Origin: Bacteroidales bacterium
Lineage (GTDB): Bacteria > Bacteroidota > Bacteroidia > Bacteroidales > UBA932
DNA length: 64,000 bases
NCBI GenBank assembly: GCA_024402135.1
Contig: JAKSJN010000003.1
Coordinates: 1 to 64,000 of the forward strand
Direction: 5' to 3'
In this document: one piece after another, positions 41,294-49,548 of the stretch
Layout of the letters: each line of letters starts with the position of its first letter
Numbering within the stretch: the first letter of the stretch is position 1
Translations under genes and position numbers: made by a program
Notes under the pieces: generated by a model
Databases searched by the model: none
Told to the model about the DNA's origin: nothing
What the model saw: only the letters and a program-made list of their open reading frames with translations

Positions 41294-42393
41294 TCTCTCC
41301 TGGGGCGCAGATTCTCGACCTTGACGCGCTCCTGATATTCCCGTGGGTTTTCCCCACATTGGCGCAGGAAGGCAGCCTCGAAGGTCTGGTGGGTGCGGAA
41401 GCCGCATTCTATCATGACATCGGCAAGCTTCATCTCCGGATGCTCTTTTATCAATGCCTTGGCATCCTCGATCCTGTACCAGTTCAGGAAATTACGGAAA
41501 TTGCAACCGGCCATCATGTTTATGGTTCTGGACAGGTAGACTTTGTTCGTGAGCAGCATGGACGCAAAGTCCGGCAGTGAGAACAACTCGTCCCTGTACG
41601 GTTTATCCTTATCCATGATGGCCTTGGCGCGTTCAAACAGGCGCATCATCCTGCGGTCATCATCAGGAGCCGCACCCGCGCGTTCATAAAGACGTCCCTG
41701 GATTGCATCCTTGATACATATCTCCACATCCTTGCCTGCCAGCAGACCGGTATCGTCAGTAACCCTGATATAGCAGGCTACATACAGTGCGCATAGGATC
41801 GCGTCGGCGGCTGCAGCGCAGAAAACGCCTCCATGAATAACCAGACTCAGGGCCAGGGACAGTCCCATGGCATAGACGAATCGCGACATATCGCAGGCAC
41901 CATGCCATACCGCCAGATTGCTGAACAGTTTGCGCACATTGCCATAACGCATGTAAGTACGCCGTACAAGATACCACAGCAGCAAGCCCTGCCCGGAGAG
42001 CACGGAGACCATCATCTTGGCATCGGCAAGCCCATCGTTCACAAAGATTCCGGCAACCGACAACGACATCTGAATCCAGAACAACAGTCTGGCATAGCGA
42101 TATGACATTGCAGCCTTCTCATGTCTTGCCGGACACAGCAGAAGTATCAGAGGGCCAAGAGCCAGATCAGCCACAACCATGGCTGCACACTGCATTCCCT
42201 TGCCGGCCAGGACGTCCATAAGCGCAAGCACCACAGGAACGGCAGCCGAGCTGAAACGCATGCGGCAATCATAATAACGAAGCCTGTACCCGCCGTTCCT
42301 GGATTCACGGATGATCATTCCGACAGCCGCGACCAGAAAACTCACAAAAGAAAAGATAATAACAATCCGCATAGGTTTTAAAGAATCTGTCAT
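41290..42393 (-). CDS. AraC-type regulator with N-terminal membrane domain
   Basis: A 367-residue protein in two parts. Residues 1-210 contain about six hydrophobic helices (IVIIFSFVSFLVAAVGMII onward). The C-terminal 130 residues are an AraC/XylS DNA-binding domain with two helix-turn-helices: LPDFASMLLTNKVYLSRTINMMAGCNFRNFLNWYRI and KLADVMIECGFRTHQTFEAAFLRQCGENPREYQ. Such fusions are common in Bacteroidota and are thought to sense membrane or envelope signals. The start at 42393 (MTDSLKP) is a choice among three in-frame Met (42441, 42414, 42393). Targets are unknown. Confidence 0.8.
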   Translation of the reverse strand: MTDSLKPMRIVIIFSFVSFLVAAVGMIIRESRNGGYRLRYYDCRMRFSSAAVPVVLALMDVLAGKGMQCAAMVVADLALGPLILLLCPARHEKAAMSYRYARLLFWIQMSLSVAGIFVNDGLADAKMMVSVLSGQGLLLWYLVRRTYMRYGNVRKLFSNLAVWHGACDMSRFVYAMGLSLALSLVIHGGVFCAAAADAILCALYVACYIRVTDDTGLLAGKDVEICIKDAIQGRLYERAGAAPDDDRRMMRLFERAKAIMDKDKPYRDELFSLPDFASMLLTNKVYLSRTINMMAGCNFRNFLNWYRIEDAKALIKEHPEMKLADVMIECGFRTHQTFEAAFLRQCGENPREYQERVKVENLRPRRD

Positions 42394-42446
42394 ATGGTTT
42401 ATGTTTTTGTACATTGACTGTTCCCATGCGAATATGAACAAATAAT

Positions 42447-42476
42447 CCCCTCCCAGACGGGTCTGAGAGGGGGTTT
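42447..42476 (-). terminator. Candidate terminator after yitT-like gene
   Basis: CAGAC/GTCTG extended by CCCCTC/GAGGGG with one mismatch. The T-run on the minus strand is weak (ATTATTTG), so termination could be partial. Confidence 0.5.
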
Positions 42477-42513
42477 AAAAAAAGATTTATCGGTTTCTTA
42501 CCTTTCCGGAAGA

Positions 42514-43458
42514 TTATTTCCTGGCTTTAATGCCCTTGATGGTGTCAAATCCCAATCCATATACAGCTGAGGCCGATGATACAGACAGGAAGGCATCTGG
42601 GTCGATGGACTTCACTGCGCGGAGAATCATCTTAAGATCAGCCCTTCGGACGATGACAAGAAGGATCTTGGAATCAGCCCTGGTATACCATCCCTGTCCG
42701 TCAAGCGCAGTCACTCCTCTGTGAAGTTCATTGACTATGCAGTCAGCGATTTCCTCGTATTTCCTAGAGATGATGAAAACCTGGGAGGACTGGCGGGATC
42801 CGGAAATATACAGATCGACCACGTTGCCAACGATGATGGTGAGCACCATACCATACATCACATTGGTGATCTTGGTCATCAGAGGGACCAGTTCCCCGCT
42901 ATGGGTGTATGACGGAAAGAGAAGCGACGAAGACACGATGACGACATCAAGCATAAGGATTACCTTGCCTGGAGGCATGTTCCTGTACTTGTTTATGATC
43001 AGCGCTATGATGTCTGTGCCACCGGTGCTGCCGCCCTGATCCATCGAGATTCCTACTCCGATACCTGACAATATGCCGCCCATGATGACACAGATCAGGT
43101 TACCGTTCTCATACGCAAGGGATTCGACGATGGATTCCGGGATAAGGTCCTGTCCGACATTGAGCATTACCGATGACAGTATGATGGCGTATATGGTCTT
43201 GAAACCGAAGCCTTTGCCAAGCACCAGCATCGACAGGATGAGGAGGAATACGTTGATCACGAAGTAGGAGTAACCCATAGGGATCGCTCCCTTGGTCGCA
43301 TACTGGATGATTGATGACATACCTGTCACCCCACCACCGATGAGATTGCACGGTACCAGAAATATCAGCCAGCCAACCACATACACCACACAACCGACCG
43401 TGATGAGGGAATACTCCTTCATCACGGTCAGTAAGTTGAAGCCACGCTTCTGTGCCAT
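42514..43458 (-). CDS. YitT family membrane protein (DUF161 plus DUF2179)
   Basis: A 314-residue protein with five to six membrane helices in the first 215 residues (SLITVGCVVYVVGWLIFLVPCNLIGGGVTGMS; VFLLILSMLVLGKGFG). A cytosolic DUF2179 domain at the C terminus (QVFIISRKYEEIADCIVNELHRGVTALDGQGWYT, then ILLVIVRRADLKMILRAVKSIDP) follows. The DUF2179 domain may bind a nucleotide or metal. The transported substrate is unknown. Its start overlaps the leuS stop by one base. Confidence 0.9.
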   Translation of the reverse strand: MAQKRGFNLLTVMKEYSLITVGCVVYVVGWLIFLVPCNLIGGGVTGMSSIIQYATKGAIPMGYSYFVINVFLLILSMLVLGKGFGFKTIYAIILSSVMLNVGQDLIPESIVESLAYENGNLICVIMGGILSGIGVGISMDQGGSTGGTDIIALIINKYRNMPPGKVILMLDVVIVSSSLLFPSYTHSGELVPLMTKITNVMYGMVLTIIVGNVVDLYISGSRQSSQVFIISRKYEEIADCIVNELHRGVTALDGQGWYTRADSKILLVIVRRADLKMILRAVKSIDPDAFLSVSSASAVYGLGFDTIKGIKARK

Positions 43459-46226
43459 TATTTAATGACGATATTGACGATCTTTCCAGGAACAACGATC
43501 ATCTTGACGATGGTCTTGTCTGCAACATACTTGGCAGTCTGATCCATCTCGCGGACCTTTGCCTCGACCTCTTCCTTGGACATTGCCTTAGGAAGCTCTA
43601 CGGTGAAGCGGGTCTTTCCGTTGAATGAAACAGCGTAGGTACAGTTGTTCTCGACAGTAAGTTCTTCCTTGTACTCAGGGAATGAAGCATAGCTGATTGT
43701 GCCAGCCTCATGACCGAGCTGCTCCCAGAGTTCCTCACAGATATGAGGAGCGAATGGAGAGAGAAGGATAACGAGCGGTTCAAGGATCTCCTTCTTGTGG
43801 CAATCAAGTGCAGTAAGCTCATTGAGAGCGATCATGAACGCACTGATAGTGGTATTGTAAGAGAATGACAGGATGTCAGCCTCTTCCTTGCCGATGAGCT
43901 TATGGAGAGACTTGAGCTCTTCCGGAGTAGCCTTCTCGTCAGTAACGATCCAGTTGTCACGGTCGTGGAACAGTCTCCAGAACTTCTTGAGGAAGCGGTT
44001 CACACCATCGATGCCCTTGGTATCCCAAGGCTTTGACTGCTCTACAGGTCCGAGGAACATCTCGTAAAGACGGAGTGTGTCAGCGCCGTAGGTGTCACAG
44101 ATGAGATCCGGGTTGACAACGTTGTACATTGACTTGCTCATCTTTTCGATTGCCCAGCCGCAGACATACTCGCCGTTCTCGAGGATGAACTCGGCGTCAT
44201 TGAATTCCGGACGCCATGCCTTGAATGCCTCGAGGTCGAGTTTGTCGTTGCGGACGATGTTGACATCCACGTGGATCTCGGTGGTCTCATACTGATCCTT
44301 GAGGCCGAGAGACACGAAGGTATTGGTGCCGACAACGCGATAAACAAAGTTCGAACGGCCCTGGATCATACCCTGGTTGATGAGCTTCTGGAATGGCTCC
44401 TGCTCACATACATAACCGAGGTCATAGAGGAACTTGTTCCAGAAACGTGAGTAGATGAGGTGACCGGTCGCATGCTCGGTTCCACCGATATACAGGTCTA
44501 CGTTCTTCCAGTACTCATCAACCTTCTTGTCCACGAGAGCCTCATTGTTGTGAGGATCCATGTAGCGGAGATAGTATGCGCTTGATCCGGCGAAGCCAGG
44601 CATTGTGCTGGTCTCGAGAGGATATCCCTTGTATGTCCAATCCTTTGCGCGTGCAAGAGGTGGCTGTCCGTCAGGAGATGGCTTGAATGACTCGATCTCA
44701 GGGAGTACAAGTGGAAGGTCCTCCATTGGAACAGGGGTCGGGATGCCGTCCTTGTAGTAGATAGGGAATGGCTCGCCCCAGTATCTCTGGCGTGAGAAGA
44801 TGGCGTCGCGGAGACGGTAGTTGGTCTTGCGGCGGCCAAGTCCGTTAGCCTCGGCATAATCCTTTGCAGCCTCGATAGCCTCCTTGACATCCATGCCGTT
44901 GAGGAAACCTGAGTTGCACATCTTTCCTTCCTTTGCGTCATAGCTCTCCTCGCTCACGTCACATCCCTCGATGATAGGAACTATAGGAAGATCGAACTTC
45001 TTTGCGAATGCATAGTCACGGCTGTCATGAGCAGGAACCGCCATGATGGCACCGGTACCATAACCTGCGAGAACGTACTCGGAAATCCAGATCGGAACCT
45101 TCTCTCCGGTAAGAGGATTGATTCCGTATGAACCTGAGAATACGCCGGTGACGCTCTTTGTCTCTGCGATTCTCTCGCGCTCGGTCTTCTTGCGGACCTC
45201 GCTTACATATGCGGCAACGGCCTCCTTCTGGTCCTCCGAAGTGAGGATATCGACGAGCTCGCTCTCCGGAGCAAGTACCATGAAGGTAACGCCGAAGATA
45301 GTATCGACACGGGTTGTGAAGATTGTTATTGGATACTCCTTGTCGCCGTTCACTGTATTGAAGACAACCTCGGTACCGGACGACTTGCCGATCCAGTTGC
45401 GCTGCATTTCCTTGAGAGAGTCGGTCCACTGAAGATTCTCGAGCGAATCGAGGAGACGTCCTGCGTATGCAGAAACGCGAAGCTGCCACTGGGTCATCTT
45501 TTTCTGCTCCACAGGGAAGCCGCCACGTACTGAAAGACCGTCCTTGACCTCGTCGTTTGCGAGTACGGTTCCAAGGCCCTCGCACCAGTTAACAGAGGTC
45601 TCTCCCTGGTAAGCGATGCGCCAGTTCATGAGGGTAGCAGACTTCTCCTTCTCGCTCATTGCGTTCCACTGATCAGCGGTAAGCTCGATCTCGCGGGTGC
45701 ATGCAGCATTGAGTCCCTCGGTACCCTTGGTCTCGAGGCGAGCCACAAGCTCAGAGATAGGACGTGCCTGGTTGCAGTCATTGCAGTACCAGCTGTCGAA
45801 CATCTTGAGGAATGCCCACTGGGTCCACTTGTAGTACTCAGGATCGCAGGTGCGGAGCTCGCGGTCCCAGTCGTATGAGAAACCGATGCGGTCGAGCTGC
45901 TGACGGTAGCGGTTGACGTTATTGGTGGTGGTAACCTCCGGGTGCTGACCGGTCTGGATCGCATACTGCTCTGCAGGAAGGCCGAATGCATCATATCCCA
46001 TTGGATGGAGTACATTGAATCCCTTCAGACGCTTGTAGCGTGAGAAGATATCACTGGCGATATATCCGAGAGGATGACCGACATGAAGGCCTGCCCCTGA
46101 AGGGTACGGGAACATGTCGAGTACATAATACTTTGGCTTGGAGTTATCCTCCACTGACCTGAATGTCTTGTTGGCAGCCCACCAGGCCTGCCATTTGGTC
46201 TCAATTGATTTGAAATCGTATTCCAT
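43458..46226 (-). CDS. leuS: Leucyl-tRNA synthetase
   Basis: Class I synthetase that charges tRNA-Leu. It has 922 residues. The HIGH signature is [14 protein letters not shown] (about 42-55), and the KMSKS loop is [14 protein letters not shown] (about 700). The CP1 editing domain spans about 230-420 and includes [20 protein letters not shown] and [23 protein letters not shown] (editing Asp retained). The C terminus includes FPEYKEEL and ends in [12 protein letters not shown]. It is the third gene in a lipoprotein / M28-like / leuS / yitT run. Confidence 0.97.
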   Translation of the reverse strand: MEYDFKSIETKWQAWWAANKTFRSVEDNSKPKYYVLDMFPYPSGAGLHVGHPLGYIASDIFSRYKRLKGFNVLHPMGYDAFGLPAEQYAIQTGQHPEVTTTNNVNRYRQQLDRIGFSYDWDRELRTCDPEYYKWTQWAFLKMFDSWYCNDCNQARPISELVARLETKGTEGLNAACTREIELTADQWNAMSEKEKSATLMNWRIAYQGETSVNWCEGLGTVLANDEVKDGLSVRGGFPVEQKKMTQWQLRVSAYAGRLLDSLENLQWTDSLKEMQRNWIGKSSGTEVVFNTVNGDKEYPITIFTTRVDTIFGVTFMVLAPESELVDILTSEDQKEAVAAYVSEVRKKTERERIAETKSVTGVFSGSYGINPLTGEKVPIWISEYVLAGYGTGAIMAVPAHDSRDYAFAKKFDLPIVPIIEGCDVSEESYDAKEGKMCNSGFLNGMDVKEAIEAAKDYAEANGLGRRKTNYRLRDAIFSRQRYWGEPFPIYYKDGIPTPVPMEDLPLVLPEIESFKPSPDGQPPLARAKDWTYKGYPLETSTMPGFAGSSAYYLRYMDPHNNEALVDKKVDEYWKNVDLYIGGTEHATGHLIYSRFWNKFLYDLGYVCEQEPFQKLINQGMIQGRSNFVYRVVGTNTFVSLGLKDQYETTEIHVDVNIVRNDKLDLEAFKAWRPEFNDAEFILENGEYVCGWAIEKMSKSMYNVVNPDLICDTYGADTLRLYEMFLGPVEQSKPWDTKGIDGVNRFLKKFWRLFHDRDNWIVTDEKATPEELKSLHKLIGKEEADILSFSYNTTISAFMIALNELTALDCHKKEILEPLVILLSPFAPHICEELWEQLGHEAGTISYASFPEYKEELTVENNCTYAVSFNGKTRFTVELPKAMSKEEVEAKVREMDQTAKYVADKTIVKMIVVPGKIVNIVIK

Positions 46227-46233
46227 ATATGGC

Positions 46234-47565
46234 TTATTTTTTCTTTTTCAGTCTGAAGTCCACCCATACCGATATCTCGGACTTTACCTTCTTTCCTGCA
46301 AGGCGACCAGGCTTCCAGTCCGGTGACGCGCTTATGACTCTCACGGCCTCGTCGTCAAGAAGGTCATGGACGCCTCGGAGCACCTGGACATTGGTGACCT
46401 TTCCCTTCTCATCGATGACAAAGTCCACGAGTACACGTCCCTGAAGTCCCTGTGCTACCGCAGCCTCAGGATATCTCAGATAAGCGTATACCCACTTCTT
46501 GAGAAAGGTTTCCGGGTTGTTGCTTCCAAGGAAGGTAGGACGGTAGTCGCAATCATAATAAGGTACGACATCCGATCCATGGCCGCCCATGCGGTTTTTC
46601 TGTTCCTTGTTAGGATTGAAGACAGGACGCTGTCCATTGATGAGTTCGATGGAATAGTTGTATATGTATTCCAGTTCCCTCTCCATCATATCGTACTCGA
46701 TGATGCTCTCGACATCACGGTCGCTGCCGTACTCGGGATACGAGCCGGTAGAAAAGAGAATCGATGGGATTTCCTTGTCATAGAAGGCCCTGTGGTCTGA
46801 AGGGAAAGGCTCTTTCAGTGTAAGTTCCGGATGAACCGGCTGAAGAGTGCCCTTCAGGTTGCGGACAATTACGGACATGTCCTCGTTTGCCGAAGTATAG
46901 GCATAAAAACCGGAATTTCCGGTGCCGAGGATATCCAGGTTTATCATTGCATCGATCTTGTCGGCATCCTTGAACGAGCGGTTAAGGAAGTACCATGAAC
47001 CGGCAAAGGACTCAAGTGACGATCCGAACGCCACGAGCAGGACAGAACGCTTCAGCATAGGAGAATTGAGTTGGAGACGCTTCGCGAGTTCAAGCATCAT
47101 GGCAAGACCGGAGGCATTTCCGTTGGCTCCATTGTAGATTCTTGTCTTTACCTCTCCATTGATTGTGACATCACGCGTTCCGATATTGTCAAGACGTGCT
47201 CCGATCACGATATATCTGTCACGGAGTGCCGGGTCATAACCGGGAATGAATCCGATGACATTGCGGGATACGAGTGTATCTCCGGCAGGTCGTTTCATAC
47301 CGAATATATCTCCGTCCACAGGACTCAGAAGATCGACGCCATAGCTGCCGAGAGTCTCTCCGACATACACGGCGGCATCAGTTTCGCCCTCCGAGCCGGC
47401 GGCTCTGCCCTCCAGCGCCATTGACGCAATATAGCTGATATGGTTGCGAAGAGCCGATATGGTCTCTCCGTCCTGAAGGTCGGAATATGACGGCGTCCTG
47501 AACTGAGCCGAAGCGGCCAGCCAGAAGAAAACGAGGATGAATGCTGAAATGAATCTCTTCACCAT
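46234..47565 (-). CDS. Degenerate M28-like peptidase fold fused to a TonB C-terminal domain
   Basis: A 443-residue exported protein with a signal peptide at 1-20. Residues 30-320 follow the M28 aminopeptidase pattern, but four of its metal or catalytic residues are replaced. GAHxD is GARLD (Arg124), GAxDNASG is GANGNASG (Gly149), and the EE pair of the FxxEE motif is Ser183-Leu184 (AFGSSLES). The NLD Asp and the SDH His remain. The last 95 residues ([34 protein letters not shown] to [10 protein letters not shown]) form a TonB-type C-terminal domain. It is likely a pseudoenzyme that binds a ligand or partner and is not a protease. No membrane anchor other than the signal segment is visible. 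It overlaps its upstream gene by one base. Confidence 0.8.
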   Translation of the reverse strand: MVKRFISAFILVFFWLAASAQFRTPSYSDLQDGETISALRNHISYIASMALEGRAAGSEGETDAAVYVGETLGSYGVDLLSPVDGDIFGMKRPAGDTLVSRNVIGFIPGYDPALRDRYIVIGARLDNIGTRDVTINGEVKTRIYNGANGNASGLAMMLELAKRLQLNSPMLKRSVLLVAFGSSLESFAGSWYFLNRSFKDADKIDAMINLDILGTGNSGFYAYTSANEDMSVIVRNLKGTLQPVHPELTLKEPFPSDHRAFYDKEIPSILFSTGSYPEYGSDRDVESIIEYDMMERELEYIYNYSIELINGQRPVFNPNKEQKNRMGGHGSDVVPYYDCDYRPTFLGSNNPETFLKKWVYAYLRYPEAAVAQGLQGRVLVDFVIDEKGKVTNVQVLRGVHDLLDDEAVRVISASPDWKPGRLAGKKVKSEISVWVDFRLKKKK

Positions 47566-48101
47566 TATTCAGCGACCTTCTTGAGAATCCATGCATCGGG
47601 ACGGCAGAAGCTCTGTCCCTTTACCTTCTCCATGAACTGGATAAACTCCACAGGGTCATCGGTCGCACATGTGCCAAGCGCCACCGCACCTGAGAAATAT
47701 CTGATTACATCAGTCGGAAAGCCTTGTTCCCTGATGCTCTCGGCAAGCTTTTCAGCATTGTCGACATTGTGGTATGTTCCTATCATCAGACTGTATGCAT
47801 GTTCAAGTCTTATGCCATTGAGCGACTTGACCTGATCTGAAGGACGGACGATGTAACCGAGAGTCTCGATGGATGCGGCTGCGGCTTTCCTGGCCTCCAG
47901 CGCCTGCTGGACGGCTGCGACGGAATCCTTGCGGGCCTGCTCTTTACGGACATTCTCCTCATGCTGGGCAATTCTTTCTGCGCGGGCTGCTATGTCCGCA
48001 GATGTCGGACGGCCTGCAATGACACGGAAGAAATCACAGCCGGTAAGACTGAGCATAAGAAGCACGAATGCGCTGATTGTTAATATACGGGACTTCATCA
48101 C
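47565..48101 (-). CDS. Lipoprotein with SPOR-like C-terminal domain
   Basis: A 178-residue lipoprotein. The lipobox LSLTGCDFF places the acylated Cys at about residue 22. A charged Ala/Glu/Lys/Arg helix (about 32-78) leads to a C-terminal alpha/beta domain with HAYSLMIGTYHNVDNAEKLAESIREQGFPTDVIRYFSGAVAL. This resembles SPOR domains, which bind denuded glycan strands of septal peptidoglycan. The domain call is by resemblance. It diverges from phoH and heads the run that includes leuS. Confidence 0.7.
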   Translation of the reverse strand: MMKSRILTISAFVLLMLSLTGCDFFRVIAGRPTSADIAARAERIAQHEENVRKEQARKDSVAAVQQALEARKAAAASIETLGYIVRPSDQVKSLNGIRLEHAYSLMIGTYHNVDNAEKLAESIREQGFPTDVIRYFSGAVALGTCATDDPVEFIQFMEKVKGQSFCRPDAWILKKVAE

Positions 48102-48120
48102 GGTTCTATTTCACAATCTG

Positions 48121-48159
48121 CAAATTTAATGATATTTCCTTGAATTTCATTTATCTTTG
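48121..48159. promoter_or_regulatory. Divergent -7 elements for the lipoprotein operon and phoH
   Basis: TATCTTTG (48152-48159, plus strand) ends 5 nt before the phoH ATG at 48165. TAAATTTG (minus strand, 48128-48121) faces the lipoprotein gene. -33 elements are weak in both. The phoH mRNA would be leaderless or nearly so. Confidence 0.5.
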
Positions 48160-48164
48160 TGGGC

Positions 48165-49121
48165 ATGAAGAAAACTATCCGACTGGAAGCCATCGACCCC
48201 GTGGAAATCTACGGAGCAGGCAACAAGATACTTGAGGAATTCTGCCGCTATTACCCTGACATGAAGGTAGTAGCCCGCGGCACTGACATAATCCTGGACG
48301 GCAAGCCTGAGCAGGTCGAAGATTTCGAGACGAAGTTCGCGCAGCTTGTCGAGGTACGTCAGCACAAGACGAAGCTTACCCTTTACGATGTCGAGGACAT
48401 ATTCGACGGCGAGACCTCTGCGGATAAGTTCAAGCTGGACGGCGACGCAACCATAGTCTACAACACGGAAGGCAAGCCGATCAAGGCAAGAAACCGTACA
48501 CAGCAGGACATGGTCAAGGCATATTTCGAGAACGACCTCATATTCGCGCTAGGCCCTGCAGGAACAGGAAAGACCTATATCGCCATAGCCCTGGCAGTAC
48601 GCGCACTGAAGAACAGGGAGATCAAGAGAATCATCCTTACACGTCCGGCCGTTGAAGCAGGAGAACGTCTCGGCTTCCTCCCGGGTGACCTCAAGGACAA
48701 GCTCGACCCGTATCTCCAGCCTCTCTACGATGCTCTTGGAGACATGATTCCTTCTCGCAGGCTCCAGGAATTCATCCAGGAGGGCACGATCCAGATCGCA
48801 CCTCTCGCCTACATGCGCGGACGTACCCTCGACCGCGCCTGCGTCATACTGGACGAAGCCCAGAACACCAATCTTGGCCAGCTGAAGATGTTCCTTACCC
48901 GAATGGGCTGCAACGCAAAATTCATTGTGACCGGCGATGCAAGCCAGGTCGATCTCCCTAACCGCAACGATTCAGGCCTCCTTCGCGGCATATCCCTTGT
49001 CAAGGACATCAAGGGTGTAAGCGTAATCGAGTTTACCAACGAGGACATCGTACGACACCCTCTGGTATCAAAGATCGTCAAGGCTTTCGACAATAATAAG
49101 GGGGAGACTCTCCCCCTGTAA
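48165..49121 (+). CDS. phoH: PhoH-family ATPase
   Basis: A 318-residue cytosolic P-loop NTPase related to RNA helicases. An N-terminal KH-like segment (about residues 1-60) precedes the ATPase: Walker A FALGPAGTGKTYIAIALAV (about 126), LTRPAVEAGERLGFLPGDL, PLAYMRGRTLDRACVILDEAQNT (Walker B), and IVTGDASQVDLPN. Some family members combine with YbeY or RNases in RNA metabolism. The tail NNKGETLPL is encoded by the start of the repeat region at 49092, so the repeat encroaches on the 3' end of the gene. Confidence 0.92.
   Translation: MKKTIRLEAIDPVEIYGAGNKILEEFCRYYPDMKVVARGTDIILDGKPEQVEDFETKFAQLVEVRQHKTKLTLYDVEDIFDGETSADKFKLDGDATIVYNTEGKPIKARNRTQQDMVKAYFENDLIFALGPAGTGKTYIAIALAVRALKNREIKRIILTRPAVEAGERLGFLPGDLKDKLDPYLQPLYDALGDMIPSRRLQEFIQEGTIQIAPLAYMRGRTLDRACVILDEAQNTNLGQLKMFLTRMGCNAKFIVTGDASQVDLPNRNDSGLLRGISLVKDIKGVSVIEFTNEDIVRHPLVSKIVKAFDNNKGETLPL
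49092..49111. repeat. Inverted 20-bp element at the phoH 3' end (partner at 49531-49550)
   Basis: AATAATAAGGGGGAGACTCT here and its inverted partner (AATAACAAGGGGGAGACGCT on the minus strand, 49550-49531) match at 18 of 20 positions. Both begin at the 3' ends of convergent genes (phoH and the OMP). They flank the tandem repeat block. Confidence 0.7.
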
Positions 49122-49432
49122 CCCCCACGGCCTTTCCACCTTTCCGTATTTGTTCGTAAACTCACAAATACACGGCACGGCCGATTTGCTGATGCAAATT
49201 CGCTTCGCGAGAAAAAGCGACTACCCTGTAACCCCTACGGCCTTTCCACCTTTCCGTATTTGTTCGTAAACTCACAAATACACGGCACGGCCGATTTGCT
49301 GATGCAAATTCGCTTCGCGAGAAAAAGCGACTACCCTGTAACCCCTACGGCCTTTCCACCTTTCCGTATTTGTTCGTAAACTCACAAATACACGGCACGG
49401 CCGATTTGCTGATGCAAATTCGCTTCGCGAGA
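49114..49432. repeat. Three tandem copies of a 110-bp repeat
   Basis: Copies start at 49114, 49224 and 49334 (CCCTGTAACCCC) with an exact period of 110 bp and almost no differences. The third is cut at about 49432. Each copy contains hairpins: CCGTATTTGT against ACAAATACACGG, ATTTGC-TGAT-GCAAAT, and TCGCTT against AAGCGA. No ORF of note crosses the block. A diverged copy in inverse orientation lies at 52844-52936. Confidence 0.9.
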
Positions 49433-49450
49433 TTTAGATACATGAATAAA

Positions 49451-49490
49451 AAGAACGACCCAAGGTGTTTTGCCTGAGTCGTTCTTATTA
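49451..49490. terminator. Bidirectional terminator between phoH and the OMP gene
   Basis: AAGAACGAC (49451-49459) pairs perfectly with GTCGTTCTT (49478-49486), then ATTAATTTT. A second hairpin GGGGGAG/CTCCCCC (49506-49543) with inner CTCCA/TGGAG follows toward the OMP gene. Confidence 0.75.
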
Positions 49491-49548
49491 ATTTTATGAG
49501 GATCAGGGGGAGTTTCTCCACCTTTTATGGAGCGTCTCCCCCTTGTTA

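Noticed and set aside
49114-49432. CRISPR array
   Set aside because: The 110-bp units are contiguous copies with no unique spacers, and no cas genes are nearby.
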